Source: Psococerastis gibbosa (lineage: Eukaryota; Arthropoda; Insecta; Psocodea; Psocidae). Taken from it: a DNA stretch of 64,000 bases. The position numbers and the translations under genes were made by a program. The notes below the pieces were generated by a model. It ran no database searches, was not told the DNA's origin, and worked only from the letters and a program-made list of their open reading frames with translations. Location of the stretch: contig OZ020489.1 in NCBI GenBank assembly GCA_963971405.1, forward strand, positions 3,782,001-3,846,000, given 5' to 3'. Below, piece after piece: positions 21,191-32,948 of this stretch (within the stretch, counting starts at the first letter, position 1; each line of letters opens with the position of its first letter).

Positions 21191-23258
21191 TATGTACCTA
21201 ATACATTGCCAAAGGTTGCATCGTAGGTCTTGTTGATGCTAAGACCTCATGCATCGTGCTAAGAAAGATGAGAAATTAAAAAAAAAAAAAAATCAACTGA
21301 ACAGCTCCCTAGAATAACGTTCTAACCCTAATTTTTTTTCAAAGTTAAATACAGAATAATGATCTACAGGGAATTCCCCATTTTTAATTTTTGAATATTC
21401 CACCAGATGACAGGTCAATCCACCCTGCAACATAGGTGTGCACGTAAGAACTTATTAACCGGACCTAGACATTTCAATCACTCCTGAGCATTTAACAACA
21501 AATGAGGGTTAAAACGTTCTTCGTGGGAGCTATTCAACTAATACAATTAAAAAATGACCGGTTTCGTTATGTATAATCCAGAAAACACGTCAGTTTCCCT
21601 AAATTAGTCGTAGCCCTCTTGTGGAAGTTTCCACCAAAATGTAAAACATTACTGTGCATACATGTAATTACTTTGTACATGAAGCTTCCTTCCAATGTTT
21701 TAACTGTTATTGATTAAGTTTGCAGTTTTGACCTTGCTCATCATGTCGTTGTGAACACTGTTAATGAGGGCTGTGAAGGATTTTTGTAAGGTATGTATAT
21801 ATTTTTCATGTACATACTGTATATTTCTTGATGTACTTTAGCTCATGTATCATCTTCAGGCGATGACATCATCTAAACTGGTCATTTTTTAATTGAATTG
21901 AGCTTATTGTCGAAATGCAAAAACTGTCAGCCTTTGCATCGAATTACAGACTGTATGTGAAGACCACAGGGGAAGAATGATAAATGTCCATTAAAGTAAG
22001 TTTCGAGAAAAATGGATAAGATTTCACACCCATGTTTTTTTTCAAACCGCTGTATCTTTGTAGTTTCATTGTTTTTACCATTCTAAATGCACCATAGGAT
22101 TCCTCACGAAAAACTACGCTAGAAAAGTGTTAAGTTGGCAGAAGTGAGTTTTTTTGTACATTCATCTATTGATCTAGCCTATATATAAATGGGTAGCTAC
22201 CACCATTCACCAAGTGCGTGCCCCACCCTCTGCACGGCAAGAGTTTGCAGTATGCATAAAATAAACTTTAAAAAATGTGTAAAAAGCAAGAAATAACTAT
22301 ATAGAACGGTCCAAAGTAATTTTTAAATTAAATTAATGCCAATGCACTCGGTAGAGTTGATTTCTGCGAATTTTGCCGTGCAAACCAAATTTGTCTACTG
22401 CTAGCGAGACCTTGAGGGCACGATTTTGTTGCATTGCGCATACGGCAAGAACCACCCGCCTGCATTCATCAATCTTCCCCTGTGGTCTTCATGTCTGAAC
22501 ATTGTATGTCTGAACTTTGAGGGGCAGATTTCAAAATATTTTGTTGGCAAGGAATGGCTGTGTACAAAATTAACTAATTTTGTCAAAAATAAGATACTAG
22601 GCTAGTCAGATGGAAAAGTCTAAAAAATTTAAATTTTCTCAAAAAACAGACCATTTCCCCGACTGACTTACAATTATTCCATAGAATCGATTTAATGCAC
22701 TTTATCGGGGTTTTCCGCAGTAATTTATAGACTAGGTATTTCAGACGAAAGAAAAAATGTCTTATGTAAACTTGCATGTATTGGTGAACAAAAATATTTA
22801 ATCTAAACGCTCGTTCACTCGATATCACAGACACTAAAGTTATTTTCCATAAAACATTGTCACAAATTCACAATTAACCTTAAATGAATTATTATTATAT
22901 ATAAATTATGTATGAAAATATAAAATACAATCTGTCACTACTATTACTTTAATACAATATTATAAAAAAAACTACATAAACCCCTATAGCCTATTGAAAA
23001 CTACTTTTCATTTCATTCTTCTTATATTTTCTTTTTTTTAACTTGACTGATGTTATTGTATACCTACAAATCTATAGGCTACACTCCGCTACAGGATATT
23101 TTGTCTCGATAGTTTGATGATTACTGTCTACTGGAACCTATATTTTTCGTTACTTAGTAAAACAAAATTGTGCCATGAAGGAATTTAAATTGTACACTGT
23201 ATAGATTTGCATTTTATTAGACTTTTAGGGTTGTTTGCAAATAAATGGTTTTTATTTA
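21191..23258. other. No gene seen; one long-range inverted repeat
   Basis: No exon found. GAAGACCACAGGGGAAGA at about 21959 recurs inverted as TCTTCCCCTGTGGTCTTC at about 22471, about 510 bases apart, which may mark the ends of a DNA element of about 540 bases. An A run lies at 21278-21290. Confidence 0.4.
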
Positions 23259-23949
23259 GGAGGCTATTCCACTTGTCAATTTTTATTCGTAGTACCTATC
23301 ATACACGTAGCATTTGTATTTTTACACCCCACTCCACTTGCCTTCAATCATTGATCTTTATTTTCCTTCAATTTTTCCAATTTCTTAAGTTTTCCCGCCA
23401 TCTTCGTTTTAATTTTATAATCTACTAGAAATTTTATGATTTAAATTATAAAATAATTCGTTCGTTCTAAAGAAATTAATTACAATTATTTCTCATCTCC
23501 AGACGACACCATTGTTAAATTTTACTTTGTTATTGTTTACAAAGCGTGGTTTTATTCTATGATCATTGATCAATTTTAACCATAGAAATATATTAACTGG
23601 AGCGGCGGGAGCCATAATATGCCTTACGAGGCACCCGTTAACCATAAGCCAACTATCAGAGATAAGTACCAACGCAAAAAATATCGAAGTCTTACACATT
23701 GCAGCATAGCAGGACGGATACCTGGACCCGGTCAAAAACTTTGTACTTAGCTTCTGCAAGCTATTTTCCCCGCCAAATAGCGTACTTATCTTGTGCAGGC
23801 TACACTAGCAACCATATTGATAACGGTCTCCAGCCACGGGATGATTTTAACATGCGGAAATCAAAATGTACAATGACATGGAGTAAAACAAAAATCTCAT
23901 CAATTATTGACGGGTAAATGACGGAATATTGACAAGTGGAATAGCCGCA
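23259..23949. mobile_element. PIF/Harbinger-like MITE, about 691 bases
   Basis: Ends GGAGGCTATTCCACTTGTCA ... TGACAAGTGGAATAGCCGCA, flanked by TTA on both sides. The interior has GATCATTGATCAATTTTAAC, the palindrome shared by most members of this group (36065, 38485, 51553, 53135, 54027). It carries no transposase. Confidence 0.65.
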
Positions 23950-24503
23950 TTATTACCTATTAATTATTTTTCATCAGATCACTTCCATAACTTTGCATCT
24001 GTAGAACGAGAAATTAATTAGTCTCGTCAAAAATTCATAGCAATTTCTTGTTGACAAAATATTTTGTAGTTTCTCCATTAAAAAAACTTAACGCACAAGA
24101 AATAACATATTGCGCGTATCTGTTCTAAAGTTTACATTAGTAAATTCATTGTGCTACTATAGTAGGCTATGTAGTGGAGGCATATCAGCCGCCATTGTGT
24201 TAAATCAGGTAGTCGTTTTTGAACTCTTTTGGACAATCTGCCAACACATGTAACAGACATAAAAGAAAGCTTATAGCCATATACCGTGACGTAATTAAAT
24301 TTGAAGTACCGTTACTTGACAACTGTGGCTTTGTTTACGAAATTTTTGTAAAACGCAAATGCCTATTGTTTGATAGCGACGTCTGCGTCATTTGCTTCTT
24401 AGAACCATAAACATTATTTTGCGCATGCGCCGAATGAATGGAAAGGTTCTGCATGAACCTTGGGAGTCGGACTTACAGTCTTCGAACCTTGATCAAATGA
24501 AAT
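23950..24503. other. No gene seen
   Basis: AT-rich sequence leading into the tandem array. No exon could be supported. Confidence 0.3.
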
Positions 24504-26010
24504 AGAAATCAGTTAAGTGTTTGTAAATATGGCATGTCACGGTTTTGTTGAATATTGTTGTTGGAAGGGGGTGGGGCATGTTAACATTATAAAACTTGGG
24601 CAAGGACGTTACATCGGTTTAAGTGTCCGTAAATGCAGCTTGTCACTTAGACTTGTTTAACTTGGAAAACAATTTCTGCATATCTGATTGTTGATTGCAC
24701 ACTTGACTGTAGCCAATTTGCCGTATTATCCTTATATAGTGGTATTGTCTAGTTCTCGTTGGGGGCAGGGGGGATGGGGTGTCGCAAATACGAACTTAGG
24801 ACGAATGAGGCTGCACAGAAATCAGTTAAATGTTTGTAAATATGGCATGTCACGGTTTTGAGTGCTGTTGAAAGGGGGTGGGGGGGGGATGTTAACACTA
24901 TAAAACTTGGGCAAGGACGTTACATCGGTTTAAGTGTCCGTAAATGCAGCTTGTCACTTAGACTTGTTTAACTTGGAAAACAATTTCTGCATATCTGATT
25001 GTTGATTGCACACTTGACTGCAGCCCATTTGCCGTATTATCCTTATATAGTGGTATTGTCTAGTTCTCGTTGGGGGCAGGGGGGAGGGGGTGTCGAAAAT
25101 ACGAACTTAGGACGAATGAGGCTGCACAGAAATCAGTTAAGTGTTTGTAAATATGGCATGTCACGGTTTTGAATGTTGTTGAAAGGGGGTGGGGGGATGT
25201 TAACATTATAAAACTTGGGCAAGGACGTTACATCGGTTTAAGTGTCCGTAAATGCAGCTTGTCACTTAGACTTGTTTAACTTGGAAAACAATTTCTGCAT
25301 ATCTGATTGTTGATTGCACACTTGACTGTAGCCAATTTGCCGTATTATCCTTAAATAGTGGTATTGTCTAGTTCTCGTTGGGGGCAGGGGGGAGGGGGTG
25401 TCGAAAATACGAACTTAGGGCGAATGAGGCTGCACAGAAATCAGTTAAGTGTTTGTAAATATGGCATGTCACGGTTTTGAATGTTGTTGAAAGGGGGTGG
25501 GGGGATGTTAACATTATAAAACTTGGGCAAGGACGTTACATCGGTTTAAGTGTCCGTAAATGCAGCTTGTCACTTAGACTTGTTTAACTTGGAAAACAAT
25601 TTCTGCATATCTGATTGTTGATTGCACACTTGACTGTAGCCAATTTGCCGTATTATCCTTATATAGTGGTATTGTCTTGTTCTCGTTGGGGGCAGGGGGG
25701 AGGGGGTGTCGAAAGTACGAACTTAGGACGAATGAGGCTGCACAGAAATCAGTTAAGTGTTTGTAAATATGGCATGTCACGGTTTTGAATGTTGTTGAAA
25801 GGGGGTGGGGGGATGTTAACATTATAAAACTTGGGCAAGGACGTTACATCGGTTTAAGTGTCCGTAAATGCAGCTTGTCACTTAGACTTGTTTAACTTGG
25901 AAAACAATTTCTGCATATCTGATTGTTGATTGCACACTTGACTGTAGCCAATTTGCCATATTATACTTATTATTTCCAGCTCTTATTCGGGGTGGAGGGG
26001 GGGGGGTACA
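24504..26010. repeat. Tandem array, five units of 308-313 bases
   Basis: Units start at AGAAATCAGTTAA: 24504, 24817, 25128, 25436 and 25744; a diverged last fragment begins at about 26005. Spacing is 313, 311, 308 and 308. Every full unit contains GGCATGTCACGGTTTTG, GGGCAAGGACGTTACATCGG, AACTTGGAAAACAATTTCTG and a G-rich block (GGGGGCAGGGGGGAGGGGGT). The units differ at only a few positions, mostly in the lengths of G runs, so the array is young or homogenised. No coding frame runs through it. Confidence 0.9.
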
Positions 26011-26234
26011 CAGAAATCAGTGTAACCATCACTGCATGCCAATTTGATTATTGTAAGGTTGAAAAGAAAACCTATGTATATTGGTTTGTATTGTACTAGG
26101 TACAACTGATTGCACACTCGACTGAATTTGTCATATTTTAGTTTTAGCAATTTTTTAGTTCCTAGGTTGGAGGAGGGTTTGAACTCAGCCCAATGCGCTA
26201 CATTGTTAATTTTATTATAATAGGGCCAGTTGCC

Positions 26235-26478
26235 ATATCGTGACCCTAAACCCAGAAGGGCGTACTATCAAAAACAACATTTCGAGATAAGTGCGTTAAT
26301 GTGTCTGTATAGTTTGCTACAAACAGTCAGATACGCCCTCCTAATCTAACATTTCAGCCTTACTTTTCAAGATTGAATTTTTTCGGTTTATGCAAAGGTT
26401 GAGGTCACTAAATCTGATCATAACTCAATTTCGGCAAAACATGTTGGTTACTCCCTTTTGACTTTAGGGTGACGATAT
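26235..26478. mobile_element. MITE, about 244 bases, second copy of the 20948 family
   Basis: Ends ATATCGTGACCCTAAACCC ... CTTTAGGGTGACGATAT. Shares CAGATACGCCCTCCTAATC and AAATCTGATCATAACT with 20948-21190. Confidence 0.65.
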
Positions 26479-27595
26479 AGCTCATAAAGGTGCGTCACCT
26501 GTACTTGACAATGAAAAACGACGTAAGTGACATTTTTTTCGAAATCAAAGTTCCCATTGATTTGCTAAATTTTTAAAGTCAGCATCGTCTTATAAGCTAA
26601 ACATAGCAGCACAATTTTTTTAACACAACAGAAAGTTACAAGCAATGCCGTGAATCCGTAGGCGCCATAAAATGTGCAATAGACTTTCCTCTCTCCTAGT
26701 ACAGTAGAGAAAAGTTAGTTACGCGGTTTGGCTCAGTCAGCGACGAAGTGATTTCTATAATGCAAAAATCGCGTGTTTGAGTCACAGTTTTCTATATAAT
26801 ACCATTTGTAAAGCGAAGCATCATATTTCAGGGTCTTAGGGTCTTATCGTTGGGGGAGTGCGGAGAGGGAGATAAATCCAAAAGGGGCTTGCGATTTCAA
26901 ATTATTTCTATTCAGAGAGCCTCTTTAGGTGCTTTGTACTTTCTATGAAGATGGGTGACTACTTTTTATCTGGCGTCATATGACGCCATCGTCAGATGTG
27001 ACTGCGTCATTGTCGGATTACGTCATAGCCCTCGTCTGATTTGGGTGACATAAAACAGATATTGTTCAAGGAGTGGCAGGGACTTGTTATGGTCTCTATT
27101 TGGCCATGTAGAAGGCTGGCTCAATAAATGAACTTATGATTAATACACAAACAATATTATGATAATATGAATATCCACATGAATACACACTTACCCTAAT
27201 AAAATCCTGCAGCCCCTCTCTCTCTCTCTTCTTATTGCTCTTGTTCCTCTTCTTCTAAACCTTCTATTTGGGAGTTGTCTCGGAATTACCCTCTAAGTCG
27301 CCGTTACAAGACTTTTATTATCCCTTCAGGGAGCCAACCCATCAGTAGTCTAAACGACATGCAACTAGCGCTCTGATTGGCTAATAATGACGCACAATTG
27401 ATGACAGCAGGCTATAGGTATACTGGTACACACGTATCTTACCTTTAAACCTAGCTGTCCACAGTGAATCATTGTTATTATGCAATTGTGGACAATTGTC
27501 AGCACAACAGGCTCCGTCTACTCAGCTGTGGTCCAGTACAGGGATAATCATAATCATACAGGACATATTTAAGAAAGCGCCATTGTTCCCGTGGT
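26479..27595. other. No gene seen; possible tRNA-like SINE head at 26720-26795
   Basis: At 26720-26795 GCGGTTTGGCTCAGTCAGCG (A-box-like) and CGCGTGTTTGAGTCACAG (B-box-like) are about 50 bases apart, the spacing of a tRNA-derived Pol III promoter. A CT run lies at 27218-27232. Text at 27350-27480 (GACAACTAGCGCTCTGATTGG-like, then CTAGCTGTCCACAGTGAATCA) recurs inverted at 60105-60225, showing another shared repeat. Confidence 0.35.
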
Positions 27596-27975
27596 TTAAG
27601 GGCCAACCGGAGTCGCCCATATTCCATTTTCTGATCAAACTTCAATTTCTCATGAAATATGGAACGCAGAACAATGAAGAAATGCTAAATGGAAAGAAGA
27701 ATTTTTTCTCCTAATTTTGATACATAGTATGTGGCCTTAACTAACCCCAATTCGCCACAGTTGATGAACTCCTTCAACTTGAACTCCTGAGTGACCGTTA
27801 TTTTTTGATTATCAAGTTCACTAACTATAGCCGATTGCTATTGATGATTTCAACATACTATATATCAAAATTAGGAGAAACATTCTTCTTGCGACTCAGC
27901 ATTTTTTCATTGCTCTACGTTTTGAAGTTTGCACAGAAATGGAATATCGGCGACTCCGGTTTGCCCTTAATGGTT
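27596..27975. mobile_element. Long imperfect palindrome MITE, about 380 bases
   Basis: The outer pair is AAGGGCCAACCGGAGTCGCC with GGCGACTCCGGTTTGCCCTT. Pairing continues inward through TATTCCATTTT, the AATGCT...GAAGAA block and CTCCTAATTTTGATACATAGTATG with CATACTATATATCAAAATTAGGAG. The arms are therefore well over 100 bases with interruptions. The innermost ends (TATCAAAAT) are shared with pieces at 42655, 59940 and 62650. Confidence 0.6.
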
Positions 27976-28059
27976 AGCCGTCACCTCTAACTAAAAACTT
28001 TTAGATAACTATTATATATTATTGTGACGGGGCCACGGGGTCGCAAAGCTATGCTTGTG

Positions 28060-28322
28060 AAAGATAGGGAGTGACCCCGGTGCAATGTGCAATGCTCGTC
28101 TGGGGTTAACTGAAACATTGCAGCACATCATATTAGAATGTCCTCGATACCTCAACACTGCAACGTACTTTCAGGATTCAATTGTCAAGCCCTTTAATCA
28201 AGGTGGTCAGGGGGTAACGTGCTTGCACTTGTGCGAGTCTACACGCCATGCAACTGAAGAGGTCAATCGGATACATTCATTTCATTGTTTGTATGCGGTT
28301 GATCTTAGAAAAAAAAAAAAAA
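28060..28322 (+). mobile_element. LINE 3' end (RNase H-type ORF2 tail) with A tail
   Basis: An open frame reads CNARLGLTETLQHIILECPRY, the cysteine-containing C-terminal signature found in many I/Jockey/R1-type LINE ORF2 proteins, and ends in an A run at 28309-28322. The last 90 bases (TTGCACTTGTGCGAGTC, ACTGAAGAGGTCAATCGGAT, ACAAAC/GTTTGTATGCG block) match, on the other strand, 47770-47950, 55433-55600, 58063-58245 and 63105-63215. It is 5' truncated. Confidence 0.65.
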
Positions 28323-29675
28323 ATCAATCCTAAGAGCATGCAATCCAACAGTTTATATCGCTTCAACTAAATTTTTAAGAAACATAAATATGCGTACATA
28401 TCAACCTAAACTATAAATGTATGTAAAAAGGCGATTTGTCACTTGAAATTGTAAATGTAGGTGACACAGAAAACTTCTAAAGTCTAAATGCTTGCACATT
28501 ATGCATGGGATGTAATATTTCAATTAATTAATTCTATGATAATAATATAGGAATGGTATTGGACTTTTTATTAATTTTTTTGGCAGCCGTCAATGCGACG
28601 ATTCCAGTGATAAATCCAGCAAAAAAAAGTTTTTGTGACTAATCGCCTTTAACATACAGTACATATGCTCCTCAATGGTGAATTAAACCGGGCTTACGTC
28701 CCACGTTGCTGAGATCACCAAAAGGTTATTTATTATTCATTCATTCTAATTACAAAGACTTTCAAGGCCGGAGTCATGTGATGAATCAGTAGAATCCGGG
28801 ATGATAGGCCGTGGTCGTTCTGCAAGCGTACTTCCAAACGTTTCGTCAACATCTGCGGTTGACATCTTCAGTTCCACTGATGGTGTAGTGTCATAATTAT
28901 TGATGACTATTTTTGAAATTTAACAATGTTGCGCGGGTAAATTCATGAGATTTGATAATAGTGTGGCTACCATCGCCACGGTCAAGGGTGAATCCAGGGG
29001 GGGGGGGAGCACCAGAGAGAATGAGATTTTTTAAACAAAATATATCAAACAATAAATAAAGAAATAAAGTTGCTTTTTTTACTTGGGCCCCTCATATAAA
29101 AGTCCTAGATCCGCCTATGGCCGTGCTGGCCGCAAACCATACTTTATTACTGCAATAGACAGTATGCCTACTTGGACATGGTCAAATATTCCAGGGTGCA
29201 ATGAGTTCATATCAGATATAATTTTGATAACAGATGTTGTATTTAAAAAAAGGCTTCATCTTTCTTACTGCAGCCGTAGCACCAACGTATAAAAGAAGAA
29301 ATTATTCGGGAATAAGTATAAATCATGCTAAATGAGCCATAATGAATGTTAATTGACTTCAAAACAAATAGGCATGTGCATTTGTAATGAGACCGAAACA
29401 AATGCAAAAATGATAGATTCGCTACGTACCTGTCTGTACCATCCAATAGATGTCTTCTTCTTTATATTTGCCTCATCTGGCGAAGATTGGCGTTCACCGC
29501 GGCAATTTGGACCCTTGAGACTTCTTCTTGAGTTACAATCGATGGATTGATTTGCAGCGAATGTTGTAATCTTCTTCTCCACTCTTGTCTGTTTTGTGCT
29601 TTGAGAATGTTGCTCTCAAAAGGGAAGCCGCGCTCTTGCCAAACATCATGGAGCCTAGAAAACAACACATATGCA
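28323..29675. other. No gene seen; includes a Penelope-like piece and a LINE-like fragment
   Basis: 28750-28880 holds a Penelope-like 5' fragment (listed separately). A G run lies at 28998-29009 inside text resembling hAT MITEs (GTGAATCCAGGGG ... CTAGATCCGCC). From about 29500 the sequence TGATTTGCAGCGAATGTTGT and AAAGGGAAGCCGCGCTCTTG recurs in part at 54300 and 50430, probably LINE-derived. Confidence 0.35.
28750..28880 (-). mobile_element. Penelope-like 5' repeat fragment with hammerhead-like core
   Basis: On the minus strand: GAACTGAAGATGTCAACCGC, then AGATGTTGACGAAACGTTTG, then GACCACGGCCTATCATCCCG. GTCAAC and GTTGAC can pair as a stem between CTGAAGA and GAAAC, which is close to the CUGANGA-stem II-GAAA arrangement of a hammerhead. 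One extra base sits next to the stem, so activity is doubtful. Confidence 0.45.
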
Positions 29676-29935
29676 GCAATTCTTCTTCTTCTTCTTGTGG
29701 CTTTACAGCCCAAGTTGGGCTTTGGATTGCTCAACAAAACTCCTCCAATCATTTTTTTTACGTTTTGTACGACGCTCCACCATCTACGGACTCCTAACTC
29801 GTGGAAGTCGGTTTTTAGTTCGTCCTTCCAGCGGTTTTGTGGCCCTGCAGTCTCTATCCAGTCAAGTTTGCTTTGTACATCTTGTTCATCATGAAGTGCT
29901 CTAACATTCTTATGACGTGTCCCAGCCCTCTGCCT
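29676..29935 (-). mobile_element. LINE 3' end with GAAGAAGAA tail
   Basis: On the minus strand the frame reads NRWKDELKTDFHELGV and RRWWSVVQN, then after one frameshift DWRSFVEQSKAQLGL, stop, followed by GAAGAAGAAGAAG at about 29676-29692. The same C-terminal text with the same tail is found intact at 51391-51545 and damaged at 54433-54895. This DELxxDLxxLGVxxW...A ending is common at the end of LINE ORF2 proteins. Confidence 0.65.
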
Positions 29936-30026
29936 TCTCTATGTGCAACAATTAACGGCAATTAATCTCTGTTAACTAGCAATATTGTTGCAAGTCAATT
30001 TACCCTGTGGTTTATTTAGCATAATT

Positions 30027-30273
30027 GAGGAGCTTGGTTACAAACGTGGCCAACTCCATTTTTTTACAAAATAGGGTTTTGATCCGACCTTGCAGAAAAT
30101 TTTAATGTCTATCTGCGCGTTGTAAAATAAAGTGACAAATGCAGCCAGATTGCGCACAGAAGCGCTGAGAAGTCTAGGGTTAGCTATAAACTTAATGCAA
30201 TTTTCAACAGAAAATCCACTCTCCTGAAAAATTCTACAACTTGGAGATGGCCATGTTTGTAAACAGCCTCCTC
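30027..30273 (-). mobile_element. MITE, about 247 bases, GAGGAG...TTACAAAC ends, copy 1
   Basis: Ends GAGGAGCTTGGTTACAAACG ... TGTTTGTAAACAGCCTCCTC; about 30 bases pair with a few mismatches. Close copies in the other orientation lie at 42836-43084 and 57130-57377. No open frame. Confidence 0.75.
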
Positions 30274-30323
30274 AATTAACCGTTATTCTCGGATGTGGCA
30301 TTATTCGTTCTTGCTACGCCTAA

Positions 30324-30510
30324 GGCGGCTATTCCACTGGTCGATTTCCCCGTCAAATGTGATTAAAAAGAGTCTGCTACCATGTTATAACCTAATATAT
30401 AATAGATAAGTTAAGTATCTACATAATTGTCTCCTTAAATTAAGTTAAATATGGTAGCAGACTCTTTTTACTCACATTTGACGGGAAAATTGACAAGTGG
30501 AATAGTCGCC
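30324..30510. mobile_element. PIF/Harbinger-like MITE, 187 bases, almost full palindrome
   Basis: GGCGGCTATTCCACTGGTCG ... TTGACAAGTGGAATAGTCGCC. The arms run for about 60 bases and include CCCGTCAAATGTGA / TCACATTTGACGGG and AAAGAGTCTGCTACCAT / ATGGTAGCAGACTCTTT. Flanks TAA and CAA. Confidence 0.7.
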
Positions 30511-32948
30511 CAATGAAGGCATATTTGTTCTTTAAATTCTAAATTTACCGATAGTGTTGTATACTTGTAGCTAAGTTAAGATAGTTTTAAACCCATAAAT
30601 ATGTTTTCCTAAAAATTAAGACTAATGTGTTATTTAGTATTTGCCATATTGTTTATATATAGATATGGTCCCTTAAAATATGTTCTAGTGTCTACCTGTA
30701 TATACAGTAAGTTTATACATGTATGTTGCCATTTTCAGGCATAGTGTTAAATCGTTTTGTTTCTAAGTCCTGCCATAGAGGCAGATATTTCAGAGTGTTA
30801 TGTATTGTAGATCTAGTAGATTTAATTTTAAACGAGCCGTTTATTTATAATATGTACTAATTCTCGAATAATGTGTCTCCAGACATCAACTCAACCAATG
30901 ACAGTGAAAATAAGCAAGTTCTAGTAACAGTATCACATCAGGTTTTACTTAAAGCCGATTTTGAAAGGTATGGCTGATATTCTGTATGAATGTACCTAGT
31001 TTATAAATTATTTTTTTCAATTAAACTATCGTTGATATGTACAGTTAGGTGAAAGAGAGGGCCATAGGCCCTAATCTCGCTGTATCTACTTAATTTTTTT
31101 TCAATAAAGACATTATTATTATTATTATTTAAAACATTTTGTAAACAGAGGGTGACCTAGTTAATTTGACGAAATTCTATCTTCGTTCAACAGCCCCAAG
31201 GTTATTCATTGGTTATTAGCCTAATTGTTAAAAGCGAATTTCAAAATTAAAATCAATCTCAATGAAAGTGGACTTGCTTTTTTTTGTCCTAATTACTTAC
31301 TAGTAGCCTATTTACAATTTACAAAATCTGCTTACTGTCTGAACAATAATTAAAGATACAAAATGATACACTTAATTAATTATTCTATTAATTGCCTAAA
31401 CGTACATATTATAAATTAAAGGCCATTTTCCTACATATTTGCTGCTGTGGAAAGAAGAATTTATTTATTTAATCAAACCAATCAATTAACTCAAATCATA
31501 GACGTTTTTTCATCGAATAGCTTGAATATCTGCCTTAGGTAACAGCCAACAGAATAAATTGGCGGCATACCTTGATAAAACGAGTACGGACAGTACGGTA
31601 TGTTGTTTATTCTTTTAGCCCAAATTTCTATTGAATAGTCTAGCATTAAAAACAGAATTACAAGTATCCAGTGTCTACTAAAATGTCAATTGAAGAGTAG
31701 GTAGTCCCCCTTTGGGCTTTGTGTTAAGCATAAGAAATTAAAATTGTACATATAGACAGAAAATGTGAAGTAAACGTGTTCCGCATTTACGTACAGGCCA
31801 ATGTTTTATACGGCTCCCTTATAATTATTTCTACTATCATGAATTAGTTACGGTAAGCTCATATTGATGTCTTTTATGCTAAATATGTTTGGGTACAACG
31901 GTACCTTTTTTTTATTTTTTTTTTTTATCATAAGCGCCAGACCCGTGTGGGTAAACGCGCTTTCTGGTTTGTAGTTAGTTTGCCGGTGTTGTTGTCTGTA
32001 TTGTGTGTGTATGGTATGAGTTGGTGGTGTGTGGCAAACTGCGATCAGGAGGGCATTGGACAACGGGTTGCCCAGTCACCGTCTAAGGGCAGTTTGCCAA
32101 TGCTCGTATTAAACCAGTGTGTTGTTTACCTTATAACCTAATCAAAAGCAATCCATGGCAGTTAGCAAATAGATGAATCGTTTTTGTAATACAATTTTTA
32201 TCAGACATCAAAATATGCACAGTCAGATTGTTAACGAATTTCTTTGCCAAGAAATTCTTTACTTTTTAGTTTATTCGCATCACAGACCTTCTTCAGGGCC
32301 TTAGGGAGAAAGAGACTGCCTCGGGTCAAGGAGCAATTTGCTCTCCTCTGCCCCCCCCCCCCCACACAGCCATTAGGATTTTATTTTAAGGCAGGTCGAA
32401 ACATTTTGAGACCTTACCATATCTAGTGGAAGTTAATAGTCGCTCTCTCCTTTTTATGGGGCCTTCCTGCACGGAAACAGTTTATACAGTTTTACAGTTT
32501 ATACAGTTTATTTTTTATATACTTATACGCTTATATACAGTTTTTATGTACGCAACTATAGTTGCGTCATCTAAAGAGGAGGTGGGTGAAATATTTTGGA
32601 CTTTAAAACTCTAATATATACAGTAGGCCTATATTTATCTAGTCTTCTTCTTCAAGTTACAGCCGGCTGGCTGGTGGGTATGTGGCATCGATAGATATCT
32701 AGTACCTATCTAGGTATATCTAATGTGTTTCTCTTTTTTTGGACACGTCGCGTCGTGAAAAGCGAAAAGTAAAGATTACTTGCTGCTTGATACTAAACAA
32801 ACTAGAAATATGAACAACATGAAATATAAACAAACAAAAACGAAGATAACTAAAACTGTAAAATAATTTCAAAATTTCACCAAAATTCAGTTTTGCTTTC
32901 TTTAGCTCGGCCGGTACAGAGCATACATTTTTAAGGAAGCCCCATTGG
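30511..32948. other. No gene seen
   Basis: AT-rich intergenic sequence. At 31059-31128 GGGCCATAGGCCCTAATCTC, AATAAAG and an ATT run look like the 3' end of an old retroelement. An inverted pair GGCAAACTGC / GCAGTTTGCC at about 32033-32098 is noted. C run at about 32351-32362. No exon could be supported. Confidence 0.35.

Noticed and set aside
24504-26010. CRISPR-like array
   Set aside because: The units are about 310 bases and continuous, with no short repeats and unique spacers, and the DNA is eukaryotic.
31947-32141. 64-codon frame starting MGKRAFWFVVSLPVLL, like a signal peptide
   Set aside because: No splice sites, promoter or homology are visible, and an inverted pair flanks it, so it is probably repeat sequence.
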